Shown here: piece by piece, positions 17,679 through 25,811 of the stretch
Numbering within the stretch: position 1 is the first letter of the stretch
How the letters are laid out: every line of letters starts with the position of its first letter
Origin: Promethearchaeum sp.
GTDB lineage: Archaea > Asgardarchaeota > Lokiarchaeia > Sigyniarchaeales > Promethearchaeaceae
Length of the DNA stretch: 44,493 bases
Assembly: GCA_030612265.1 (NCBI GenBank)
Contig: JAUWOE010000004.1
Span: forward strand, 1 to 44,493
Direction: 5' to 3'
The notes under the pieces: model-generated
What the model was told of the DNA's origin: nothing
Seen by the model: the letters and a program-made list of their open reading frames with translations, nothing else
Database searches by the model: none
Made by a program: the position numbers and the translations under genes

Positions 17679-19940
17679 TCATATTTCCAATATTTTCTTT
17701 TTTCTTTTTTTCCTAATTTCTTTCTTGAAGAGAAAAATTATACCCAATATTGATGAAAAGAAAAGAATTGAAAAATTAAAACTTGTAATTTTTTTCGATG
17801 TAGTACCATTCGTATCAAGAGATATTGGAAGAATTTCATAAATATCTGTTAAAGATAACCATGATACACTATCCCCAAAACCGTCTACTTGAGCATCAGA
17901 GGGTACAGAGTCTGCAGCTCCAATTTTTCCTTCCTCTGAAGTGAAAACTTTAATGGAAAAATTCCCTCCAGCTTCGAGTGCAATATCACTTAATGGAATC
18001 TTTAATTCTGCAAAATTATATGCAATATTTGAAGCAAAATCGACATTTTTTACATATGTTTTATTTAAATCCCATTCTTCTCCATTAAATACATAAAATT
18101 CTCCATGATCCAATCCATGAGTTATTTTACTAACATCTGTATTACAATAAATTAAAAAGTCAGGAGCAGGTGTTCCTCCATATCGAATTTCAGGATGTTT
18201 TCCTGGATCTCCTCTAGCACCACCAGGTAAACTATCAATGGCAATACCATAGTCTAAATTTGAACCCGCCCAATCATACTGATTACATTCAAAACCGAGA
18301 TATAGATATGTTTCATCTGTTACCATATAAAGAGAAATTAGATCTTGAGGCCCAACTCCAGCATCTCCAATGTTGTCCATAGCTTTTGGAGAAGGCCAAA
18401 TGTTATCGAGAACTCCATCAATAATTATTTCTTCTGGTTCTGTTTTTATAACAACTTTTGATTCATCAAGATATGGTTTGGGGCTAAAAATTGGATTTTC
18501 AACTGAGTATACCCCATAATTATATGAACTTGCTGAAATTGTTGCTTTACCATATTCATCAGTGGTTATATTGGGCATTCGACCCAGTAAGTCATGCAAT
18601 TCAATACTATTCCATTTTGTGGTCACTTCAATATTTTTTTCCAAATCAGGATTATCATTTAATACAAGTAATAATCCAGGGTCTCCTCTTCGTTCCATGA
18701 GGTATAAATCTTCATCAGCATAAAGAACTGAAAGATCCCCATTTGCATAGAGATTATGAATTTTGATCATAGCTTTCAATTCTTGTTGCAATCTTAAATC
18801 ATAAAAATCATCCCAATATACCATCGGATAGCCTTCATGTGTCAATATATAAAGATATGCAAATAGACGTTGGTCATGAGGAATATTAAAAGTAGTGGTA
18901 CGATATGTATCATGATTTACTGCAAAAGTCCATGTTTGTTCAGGACGTACTCCAAGTAAACCCGCATCAACCAAATTTCGCATGTCGTACAATCCATCTT
19001 GAACAGTCATATCATGTAGTGCTTCTAATAATATGAAATCAAAGGCGTCAAGTGTATTATTTGTATCGTCTAAGTATTTAAGTTGACTTCCTAGATCCAT
19101 TTCGGTACCTGTCCAATATTCAGCAACTCCCATACCTGAAACGTTCACCATCCAATCTCTTAACATCTCTGGAATTATTCCTAAAGCAACATCAAACCTC
19201 CATCCATCAAAACCTATATCATTTTTTAACCAATTAGCCCATTTTAGTAATTCTTCATGTACATATGGATGTTCATGAATTAAATCAGGAAAATTTCCAA
19301 AAGCCAATCGATCACTGACTCCATAAGCGGGATTTGGATAAAAATGTGTGTAATTTCTAGGGAATTTTCCGCTAGATATGTTCATGAAATTTGTATTAGT
19401 TTCTGAAAACGTAAAATTATTGTACTCCGATGCACCTCCGTTATTATGATTTATAACGATATCCCCGATTACCGAGATATCATGGTTATGTAATACATCA
19501 ATCATTGATTCTATTTGAGAACGTGTACCGTATCGCGTTCTAGTAGTACCTTTTTGATTAAATTCACCCAAATCATAATAATCATAAGGTTCATAACCAC
19601 AACGTGCAACATTCCCTTCTTTTGTTTTTACCATTGGAGGGAGCCATATTGCATCAAATCCACTGTCTTGAAGAAAATTTGCTTGGTCTGAGATTACATC
19701 CCACCAAAAACCTTGATCTGGAACTTCCCAGAAATATCCTTGTATTAAAACTTTGTTTCCTGGATTGTTATTTGGAAATTCATGGGAAGTTGTGGGATTT
19801 TTGTGGGATACTTCTAATTTTTTTACCTCAATATTAATTCTATAATTTTTAGGCTCAGTTTGTGAAATCGGAAAAAACAAACCCGATATCATCATTAAAA
19901 ATAGAAGGATTAGTTTAATTCTAATTTTATGGTTAATCAT
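17679..19940 (-). CDS. Secreted GH13 alpha-amylase with C-terminal CBM9-like domain
   Basis: The enzyme hydrolyses internal alpha-1,4-glucan bonds outside the cell. A signal peptide (about 8-26) precedes a GH13 barrel of about 410 residues. All four GH13 regions are present: DIVINH (160-165), GWRFDVALG with nucleophile Asp250, AEYW with acid/base Glu274, and NHD with Asp344. The GYFWEVP start and overall layout resemble archaeal alpha-amylases. A CBM9/DOMON-like domain (about 495-680, with IIIDGVLDNIWP) is added, then a hydrophobic segment and a very basic tail that probably anchor it. The gene is convergent with the GH57 pullulanase and divergent from the surface binding protein. No clear ribosome-binding site precedes the ATG, so a short or absent leader is possible. 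Confidence 0.93.
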   Translation of the reverse strand: MINHKIRIKLILLFLMMISGLFFPISQTEPKNYRINIEVKKLEVSHKNPTTSHEFPNNNPGNKVLIQGYFWEVPDQGFWWDVISDQANFLQDSGFDAIWLPPMVKTKEGNVARCGYEPYDYYDLGEFNQKGTTRTRYGTRSQIESMIDVLHNHDISVIGDIVINHNNGGASEYNNFTFSETNTNFMNISSGKFPRNYTHFYPNPAYGVSDRLAFGNFPDLIHEHPYVHEELLKWANWLKNDIGFDGWRFDVALGIIPEMLRDWMVNVSGMGVAEYWTGTEMDLGSQLKYLDDTNNTLDAFDFILLEALHDMTVQDGLYDMRNLVDAGLLGVRPEQTWTFAVNHDTYRTTTFNIPHDQRLFAYLYILTHEGYPMVYWDDFYDLRLQQELKAMIKIHNLYANGDLSVLYADEDLYLMERRGDPGLLLVLNDNPDLEKNIEVTTKWNSIELHDLLGRMPNITTDEYGKATISASSYNYGVYSVENPIFSPKPYLDESKVVIKTEPEEIIIDGVLDNIWPSPKAMDNIGDAGVGPQDLISLYMVTDETYLYLGFECNQYDWAGSNLDYGIAIDSLPGGARGDPGKHPEIRYGGTPAPDFLIYCNTDVSKITHGLDHGEFYVFNGEEWDLNKTYVKNVDFASNIAYNFAELKIPLSDIALEAGGNFSIKVFTSEEGKIGAADSVPSDAQVDGFGDSVSWLSLTDIYEILPISLDTNGTTSKKITSFNFSILFFSSILGIIFLFKKEIRKKRKKKILEI

Positions 19941-20096
19941 ATTATAACTATTGTATTGCTTCTAAATAAAGCAAGGTTATTATTTCTCAAACTATAGTTA
20001 AATAATTAAAAATTGATAAAATATGATAAAGTACAAGATATTTCACGACCTATTGAAATTTTGAATAGGAATTGGTTATATTTTAAAAAATTAAGG

Positions 20097-20124
20097 AATC
20101 ATTTAAATATACCTTTAAATGATT
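20097..20124. promoter_or_regulatory. Perfect 11-bp inverted repeat overlapping a TATA-like element
   Basis: AATCATTTAAA and TTTAAATGATT are exact reverse complements separated by TATACC. The left arm runs into TTTAAATATA, a good archaeal TATA box, about 125 bases before the ATG of the surface protein. A dimeric repressor bound here would block the promoter. The remaining bases of the 19941-20228 gap hold a weak minus-strand promoter-like stretch for the amylase. Confidence 0.5.
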
Positions 20125-20158
20125 TTAGTAACGTAGTTTTATCTACAAAAAAAAAAAT

Positions 20159-20213
20159 AGAATTCTGAAATTTACAAAATCCTTCAGGATTAATGTAAAA
20201 AGCCCAGAATTCT
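20159..20213 (+). promoter_or_regulatory. Long stem-loop in the leader of the surface protein gene
   Basis: Three nested complementary pairs are visible: AGAATTCTG (20159-20167) with CAGAATTCT (20205-20213), TTTACA (20171-20176) with TGTAAA (20194-20199), and AATCC with GGATT closing a TTCA tetraloop (20178-20191). The structure ends four bases before the ribosome-binding site GGTGA (20218-20222). It could stabilise the mRNA or control translation. It resembles no riboswitch I know. Confidence 0.55.
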
Positions 20214-20228
20214 TTTTGGTGAATTAAA

Positions 20229-22769
20229 ATGAAAAAAAAATTAATATCACTTTTTCTAACGGTAAGTTTTCTAATTATGGCTCTTGCAGTGTACAGTCCA
20301 ATATACGTTGCTGCATCAGACACAACAACTCATAATGATATTGTAGTTGATGGTGTTGTAGGCGCAGATTGGTTTGATGGCAATTACACACTTACCTTAG
20401 AAGATGATACTGGTGAGTTAGATAGTTTATATCTAGCTTTAAATCAAACTGGATTAGCTGTAGCTCTTAAAGCTAATGTTTTGACAGATGAGAATGGATA
20501 TCTTGTCTATTTTGATATAGATGGAGAAGATAGCGGATTAGATATAATGGATGATGCAGCTAATTATAATCTCCGTAATACTGCATTTGAAAACGGCTTT
20601 AAACCAGATTTCTTTTTGGGGGCATGGGGAATAGCAGCTGGTTGGGATTTCTTTAATACAACAGGATGGATTGGAACTTATGGTAGTAATTTAAACGAAA
20701 CAAACCTTCCATCCATGACAACCTATGAAGCATTTATCCCATGGATAGATTTTTATCCTAGTGGGAATAGCACTCACCCAGTTCCAGCAAATGCTCAAAT
20801 AGGTATTGCAGCTATGCGTGCAGGTGCTGATTGGGACCCTCTTGTTGATGCAATTCCTTCTAACACAAAAGTGGACACGGTTGATAATCATGTTATTCTT
20901 CCGATTGATTCTGATGGTGATATGAAACCTGATTTAGTTCAACCCGCAATTGGTTGGGCAGGAAACGAATTCGATAGCTCAATAGGTGGAATTGGAGTAG
21001 TTGGAATTCCAGTTGATGTAGCGATTTCAGTTTGGTATAATAATGTCCATGGATTTCCAAATAGTAGCGCTTGGCCCGAAATAAATTATCGAGTATATGA
21101 TAATTCAACAGATACATGGGGTTCAGAAATGACTGAATTAATGTTCCATAAATTTGGAGATTATCAAGGAAATAATGATTGGCATCGATATTCAATTGAT
21201 ACCGGAACATACGACAATGATGACATTGTTCAATACAATATTAGCTCATCTTACGGTGATACTGGCACATACAATGTTACTCTAGGAGAAATGCCTCCAG
21301 TGGATATTGGTTGGCTAGGAAATATTGATCCTACAGGTGGTTTTATTCTTCCTGATACTTCATTTGATATAACATTTCAAGTAGAGTTATTATGGAATGG
21401 AACCGATACCAGAGTAACTGGTGATATGGGTTTTGATGTTACTCTAAACTACACTATCGACGATGGTGCAAATTGGGTCCAACAAGATTTTGATTGGGAT
21501 GCTGTAGCAGGTCAAAACGCACAATATCGAGTTGGATTAGCAGGATTTCCAGTAAATACAAATATGACCTACACAATCAACATTACAACAAATAACGACA
21601 CAGAAGTAACAGACCCAATTACCCTTTATATTTTGATACCCCCACCAGAAACCGGAATTTTCTACATGGTTGATCCAGAAGGGGACGAATATGGAGTTTA
21701 TCCAACTGAACCAAATGCATTCCCTGAAGATCAAAGAGGATTATTTGATCTTTTAGAATTAAATGTTTCTGCTAATGTATGGGGAACAACATTCCGATTC
21801 CACTTAGCAAATGCATACGATCCAGGTTGGGGTGCAGAGCTTTGGTCACATCCAATTTTTGGAGTTATGATTGATATAGAGGACGGTGGAGCAACAACTG
21901 CATTAAGCAATATATATGCAAATACTGAAGCTGATTTTCCATGGGACTATGGATTCCAAATTGAAGGTTGGCAACAGAAATTTTATACTCCAACAACCTT
22001 AGATGATCCACAAACATCAGGCCATGGAATTACTATTGCATATGAAGAAGTTAGTGGAGAACATTGGTACAGTTTTAATGTACCTGAAATGTTAATCGGA
22101 GCAGTTGCAGATTCTACATGGACCTATTTCATTGTAGTTGGATCTGGTGACACTAATGAATTCCGAGCACATAACGCTGTAGCAGAAGATTACCGCTTTG
22201 GTGGCGGTGAAGATGGAAATATTGATCCAAACTGGGTAGATATTCTCGTTCCTGCAGGCGGTAATAGCACGGAAATCCAAGAATTCATAACGAATGATTA
22301 TGACATTTCAACAAGCGCAATGACAACTTTATTGGCTGTGGGTGATGGAATTTCATACGTAGAAGACTCTACAAATCCTACAATAGATATAACAGCTCCT
22401 GTTGATGGTGAAGAATTCAATATCACTGAAGGAGAAACAACAACCACTATTACTTTAACTTGGACTGCTACCGATCCTGATGATGCAACATTTAGTGGAA
22501 TTGATAGGATTGAAGTGTTTGTTAATACGGTTCTTGAACCAATTATTGGAGATGGAACTGTAGACTTAACATTGAGTAATGGCACTCATACTATCGTGAT
22601 AAATGTGTATGATAGGAGAGGCAACTACGCTACTACAACAATTACAATTACTGTAAATCCAGCACCAGAAGAAGAAGATAAACCAGTAATTCCGGGATAT
22701 GGCTTATTCTTCCTTCTAATTGCAGGAATTGGAACTGTTTTGGTGATAACAAAGCGAATTCGAAAATAA
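20229..22769 (+). CDS. Surface-anchored multi-module glycan-binding protein
   Basis: This 846-residue protein has a signal peptide (about 5-29) and no catalytic motif. Modules in order are a CBM9/DOMON-like domain (about 35-230, beginning IVVDGVVGADW), a middle beta-rich region (about 235-470), a glucodextranase-C-like module (about 478-690, with DPEGDEYGVYPTEP and RFGGGEDG), an Ig-like domain (about 714-812), and VIPGYGLFFLL followed by a hydrophobic anchor and a KRIRK tail. The last three modules match the C-terminal half of the GH57 pullulanase in order and in motifs. I infer a protein that captures starch-like glucans at the cell surface, like the binding lipoproteins of bacterial Sus systems. 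The GGTGA ribosome-binding site, strong leader hairpin and terminator suggest a well-expressed single-gene transcript. An S-layer role is an alternative. Confidence 0.75.
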   Translation: MKKKLISLFLTVSFLIMALAVYSPIYVAASDTTTHNDIVVDGVVGADWFDGNYTLTLEDDTGELDSLYLALNQTGLAVALKANVLTDENGYLVYFDIDGEDSGLDIMDDAANYNLRNTAFENGFKPDFFLGAWGIAAGWDFFNTTGWIGTYGSNLNETNLPSMTTYEAFIPWIDFYPSGNSTHPVPANAQIGIAAMRAGADWDPLVDAIPSNTKVDTVDNHVILPIDSDGDMKPDLVQPAIGWAGNEFDSSIGGIGVVGIPVDVAISVWYNNVHGFPNSSAWPEINYRVYDNSTDTWGSEMTELMFHKFGDYQGNNDWHRYSIDTGTYDNDDIVQYNISSSYGDTGTYNVTLGEMPPVDIGWLGNIDPTGGFILPDTSFDITFQVELLWNGTDTRVTGDMGFDVTLNYTIDDGANWVQQDFDWDAVAGQNAQYRVGLAGFPVNTNMTYTINITTNNDTEVTDPITLYILIPPPETGIFYMVDPEGDEYGVYPTEPNAFPEDQRGLFDLLELNVSANVWGTTFRFHLANAYDPGWGAELWSHPIFGVMIDIEDGGATTALSNIYANTEADFPWDYGFQIEGWQQKFYTPTTLDDPQTSGHGITIAYEEVSGEHWYSFNVPEMLIGAVADSTWTYFIVVGSGDTNEFRAHNAVAEDYRFGGGEDGNIDPNWVDILVPAGGNSTEIQEFITNDYDISTSAMTTLLAVGDGISYVEDSTNPTIDITAPVDGEEFNITEGETTTTITLTWTATDPDDATFSGIDRIEVFVNTVLEPIIGDGTVDLTLSNGTHTIVINVYDRRGNYATTTITITVNPAPEEEDKPVIPGYGLFFLLIAGIGTVLVITKRIRK

Positions 22770-22830
22770 AGGTAAAATAACCTTTATTTGAGATTTTTTT
22801 TTATTTCTTTTATTTTTATTTTTTTTCTCT
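22764..22830 (+). terminator. Hairpin plus T-run terminator
   Basis: AAATAAAGG (22764-22772) and CCTTTATTT (22781-22789) form a perfect nine-base stem with an eight-base loop. Runs of T separated by single A or C follow up to about 22830. The stem begins inside the last codons of the surface protein gene. The T-runs alone would terminate an archaeal RNA polymerase; the hairpin may stabilise the 3' end. Confidence 0.65.
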
Positions 22831-22869
22831 CCTAATTCATTTTATGACTGTTTCTTTCATTTATAGAAA

Positions 22870-22879
22870 CTTATATATT
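22870..22879 (+). promoter_or_regulatory. TATA box of the gene at 22925
   Basis: CTTATATATT is a good archaeal TATA box 46 bases before the ATG at 22925. The resulting short leader contains the ribosome-binding site AAGGAG. Confidence 0.5.
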
Positions 22880-22924
22880 ATTTCGTTGTGTAAATAATCT
22901 TGATCCTAAGGAGAATCAAACCCA

Positions 22925-23677
22925 ATGTCAGAAGAATATTATTCAATTCTAAACCAAATTGGTGAATTTCTTGAGGTAAAATCAGCTAATTCTTCAATAT
23001 CCAAATATCTCGAAAAAAATTTTACAAGTAAAGTAGAAAAAGAAAAAGCAGCTCGCACAGTTTTGGATTTTATACTCTATTTCGCGCCGTTTAGTGATAT
23101 TGTTCCTTTAAAAGAAATAATCTACCAAACATTACTTGAAACATTAAATCGAGCAAAAAAACTTGAAGAATTACACGATCTTCTACTTATTGACATACTA
23201 TTACGTGTTATTGAGATTTATATAATAAATTCGCAACTTACAGATAAGAAGAAAATAATATCAACATTAGCAAAATCATTACTTGGATTAGCTCCTTCAG
23301 CCTTAATCTTAAATCTCTGCACTATCGTTAAACCTATCTTTTCTCAAAGTGATTACACCGTTAAATTTGACAGAAAAATTGATAATGAAGAAATAAAGGA
23401 TAATGATACTGTTAACCAAATAAGAACAAAAATTGAAGAATGGATTAAATCTTTAGGGTTACAAGCAAGAGATCTGAACAGAATTGAAGATTTAAAAAAA
23501 AAACTGAATCAACAAGCATCTAAATATGCACGAGAGCTCAATTTTAACGAAGAATCTAATGAATTCTATCAAATTGTAAAAGAAGCTCAAGACATGCTTG
23601 ATATTACACTTACTGCTATTTCTTTAGCAACAGATAATAAAAATAGAGATTTATACTCACAATTGTTCCCTTCTTAG
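22925..23677 (+). CDS. Unknown alpha-helical cytosolic protein
   Basis: I do not recognise this 250-residue protein. It has no signal peptide. It is predicted to be nearly all helical, with an acidic/basic N-terminal third, a hydrophobic stretch at about 85-145 (LLLIDILLRVIEIYII and LLGLAPSALILNL), and a C-terminal third (about 160-235) with a Lys/Gln/Glu-rich, coiled-coil-like pattern. The hydrophobic stretch is not continuous enough for certain membrane helices. The start is well supported by AAGGAG and a TATA box. It stands alone between a terminator and a convergent longin-like gene. Confidence 0.7.
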   Translation: MSEEYYSILNQIGEFLEVKSANSSISKYLEKNFTSKVEKEKAARTVLDFILYFAPFSDIVPLKEIIYQTLLETLNRAKKLEELHDLLLIDILLRVIEIYIINSQLTDKKKIISTLAKSLLGLAPSALILNLCTIVKPIFSQSDYTVKFDRKIDNEEIKDNDTVNQIRTKIEEWIKSLGLQARDLNRIEDLKKKLNQQASKYARELNFNEESNEFYQIVKEAQDMLDITLTAISLATDNKNRDLYSQLFPS

Positions 23678-23762
23678 TATAAAAATAGGAAAATGGGAAA
23701 ATATTAAAATCGAGTAGAAAAAAAAACTCAGAGAATATCAGAAAAATTCTAATTTTTACTTA

Positions 23763-24320
23763 TTAGTCCACTACCCGTTGAAAACCATGAAACTCTGGAA
23801 AATTCGGTGATTTTACTATTTGGGGTGTATTATAATCGTGGAAAGATGGCTCTTTCTGATCTGAATTCCAATTATATTGAAATTCCTCCAGTCGATAAAA
23901 AAAACTCTTAAATGGCATTACATCACCCCTAAAATGCTGAATAAACGGCTTATATGTATTATAAAAATCTATAACGATTTTTTGTAAGAAAGCATGTTCT
24001 ATATTGGCATCCTCAACCTTTTTTGAGACGCCAACACATAAAAGAGATTTTTCCCCAAAAGCAGGATTAAAACGCTCATAAACAATACGTAGCCCTTTAA
24101 AATTGATTTCTTGAAGATGCTCGTACCTATCGCTATAGGCTAAGTGATTGATAAAAGTTTCTAAGGCCTTAAACATCCCGGTTATTACATTAACATCGTA
24201 TTTATTCTCGGAATAATTTTTTGAGATAAGTTCACAACCTGTCTCACCGTCGATTAAATAAATTGAATGAAATGGAATTGAATTTATTGGTAAAATTTCT
24301 TGCAAAATAGTCTTCATCAA
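23763..24320 (-). CDS. Longin/roadblock-like domain protein
   Basis: This 185-residue protein begins, after about 15 residues, with a pattern typical of longin or roadblock folds: SIYLIDGETGCELISKNY, then a helix (VITGMFKALETFINHL), a strand pair (INFKGLRIVYERF), a strand (SLLCVGVSKK) and a C-terminal helix with IVIDFYNTY. Such domains bind small GTPases and are unusually numerous in Asgard archaea. The last 45 residues are polar, rich in Phe, His and Pro, and resemble nothing I know. It is convergent with the unknown helical gene and divergent from the AbrB/ACT-like gene. A link to the MglA-like GTPase at 30645-31265 is possible but only inferred. The assignment rests on the strand/helix pattern, not on a signature motif. 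Confidence 0.55.
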   Translation of the reverse strand: MMKTILQEILPINSIPFHSIYLIDGETGCELISKNYSENKYDVNVITGMFKALETFINHLAYSDRYEHLQEINFKGLRIVYERFNPAFGEKSLLCVGVSKKVEDANIEHAFLQKIVIDFYNTYKPFIQHFRGDVMPFKSFFYRLEEFQYNWNSDQKEPSFHDYNTPQIVKSPNFPEFHGFQRVVD

Positions 24321-24501
24321 AATAATTCCCTTTTCTTAAATTATTCAACAGTACTACTATCCAGATCAAGATCCGGATATCATTCGAATATTTTCTCTAA
24401 GAAAATTAATCCAATAGAGGAGATCTAATCCTCAGTGTCAAATTATTTTTGAGAAACCTTTTAAGCCACATTCTCTAAATACATATTAGGTGGCATTTTG
24501 A

Positions 24502-24963
24502 ATGGAAAATGATGAAGAAAAGAAACAGATTTCATATGGCAAATTAATGCAAAAAAAGGATTTTGATGAAAACGCTTTAGGAATCCCTAAGAACGTTAGA
24601 GAAAAACTAAAATCTACTCCCTATTACCTCTTTATTTTTATACCTGGTGACGACATCATAAAGCTCAGTATCTTTCCTTGCCAAAATAACGATGTAAAAA
24701 AGATTCTAATACGATTGAAAGAATTTTCTCCAGACTTAGTTAAAGGTATATCCGATGTTCTAAAGAAATTTAATCTGGATGTTGGAACGATTCACACTAC
24801 AGGTTTATGTTTCGAAGCAATCAACTGCTTTTATGAAACGTATGTCGATGCTACTGCACTACGTAAAGAAAACATCTCAATTGAAAAAGTCAGAGAAGAA
24901 TTCTTAAATGTTCATCGTGTAAAAGAAGTTAAAATTATCGATATAACTGCAAAATCAATTTAA
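24502..24963 (+). CDS. AbrB-like plus ACT-like domain protein, putative regulator
   Basis: This 153-residue protein has two parts. Residues about 20-58 (GIPKNVREKL and the strand-rich part after it) resemble the swapped-hairpin DNA-binding fold of AbrB/SpoVT proteins. Residues about 60-150 show an ACT-like beta-alpha-beta pattern, with a helix (ISDVLKKFNLDVGTIHT), a strand with Cys (CFEAINCFYETYVDA) and a final helix and strand (VREEFLNVHRVKEVKI). ACT domains bind small molecules such as amino acids, so a metabolite-responsive regulator is plausible. An AGGTGG ribosome-binding site lies eight bases before the ATG. A longin-like gene follows after 52 bases on the same strand. Both domain calls come from pattern reading and could be wrong. 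Confidence 0.5.
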   Translation: MENDEEKKQISYGKLMQKKDFDENALGIPKNVREKLKSTPYYLFIFIPGDDIIKLSIFPCQNNDVKKILIRLKEFSPDLVKGISDVLKKFNLDVGTIHTTGLCFEAINCFYETYVDATALRKENISIEKVREEFLNVHRVKEVKIIDITAKSI

Positions 24964-25015
24964 TTTAGAATTTTTTACTCATCATAGCATTACTAAATGA
25001 AAAGCGGGGCAATTT

Positions 25016-25405
25016 ATGGCGTTAAAACTTCAAGAACTGTGGATTATTAATAAGAACGGTTTACCTTACCTATCGGTTCAATCTAAAGAAATTATGGAAG
25101 GAGAAGGAATTAACCCAATGATTTTCTCAGGATTCATGTCCGCAGTCCAAAACTTGGCAGAAGACTCTATTGACGCTATAAAGATGAGAAACTCTAAAAT
25201 TATGATTGTCCCAGTTAAAGAACCAATTCCATTTTTCGTTATTGGTCGTGCAAAAACAAAAGAAAAAGATGGTTCAATCCGAAAACAACTGGGTAAAATT
25301 AGAGACATGTTTCTCGATGAATTCTCGATAATAATCCCGACGTGGGAGGGTGACTTGAGCTTCTTTACCTATTTTAAAAATCGATTAAGTCAGCAATTCT
25401 TTTGA
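25016..25405 (+). CDS. Small longin/roadblock-like protein
   Basis: At 129 residues this is the size of a single longin-like domain: ELWIINKNGLPYLSV (first hairpin), MIFSGFMSAVQNLAED (helix), KIMIVPVKEPIPFFVIGRAK (two strands) and RKQLGKIRDMFLDEFS (C-terminal helix). This arrangement is seen in the Asgard proteins that associate with small GTPases. No transmembrane part or signal peptide is seen. It probably shares a transcript with the AbrB/ACT-like gene 52 bases upstream, so the two may act together in a signalling step. There is no strong sequence signature, so the fold needs structural confirmation. Confidence 0.55.
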   Translation: MALKLQELWIINKNGLPYLSVQSKEIMEGEGINPMIFSGFMSAVQNLAEDSIDAIKMRNSKIMIVPVKEPIPFFVIGRAKTKEKDGSIRKQLGKIRDMFLDEFSIIIPTWEGDLSFFTYFKNRLSQQFF

Positions 25406-25481
25406 TATAAAATAATTAATCAAAAAAATTAAAATATTAAAATAATTATGCTAAGTTGAAAAAAAGCAATAACCGATATAT

Positions 25482-25730
25482 TTATCCTCTAATCTTTTCT
25501 TTTTCCTTCGCATTCTGATATTTTACTCGAACATCCTCTAATTTATGCTTCAATTCCTCATCATCCGGCATATATTGGAATGCTTTCTTATAAAAACTAT
25601 ACGCTTGATGATATAATTTAATTCCTTTTGAAAACTCATTATCACGCACATGATGATCTGCTGTTTCATTCGCTAAATCACCACGTTTAACAAAAAACTC
25701 AATCGCTTGTTTACTTGCATCATTAGACAT
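25482..25730 (-). CDS. Small TPR-like helical protein
   Basis: This 82-residue protein consists of about three helices. The middle part reads as one TPR-like repeat (GIKLYHQAYSFYKKAFQYMP, about 36-55), with the alternating small and aromatic residues of such repeats; a charged helix follows. It could be a protein-interaction adaptor. A GGTGTGAT ribosome-binding site stands just before the ATG. It lies convergent with the longin-like gene and upstream of no other minus-strand gene nearby, so it seems to be a single transcript. Confidence 0.6.
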   Translation of the reverse strand: MSNDASKQAIEFFVKRGDLANETADHHVRDNEFSKGIKLYHQAYSFYKKAFQYMPDDEELKHKLEDVRVKYQNAKEKEKIRG

Positions 25731-25811
25731 TTAAATCACACCAAAATTCTTATAATTTATTTAAGAAAAAGGAATTTAAAAAGAAATTGAAAAATTAAAA
25801 TTTTGATCATG

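Noticed and set aside
20893-21210. Minus-strand frames inside the surface protein gene
   Set aside because: Antisense shadows with biased composition and no start signals.
24390-24433. Two small inverted repeats (ATTTTCT/AGAAAAT and GAGGA/TCCTC) before the AbrB/ACT-like gene
   Set aside because: Arms of five to seven bases are expected by chance in such AT-rich DNA.
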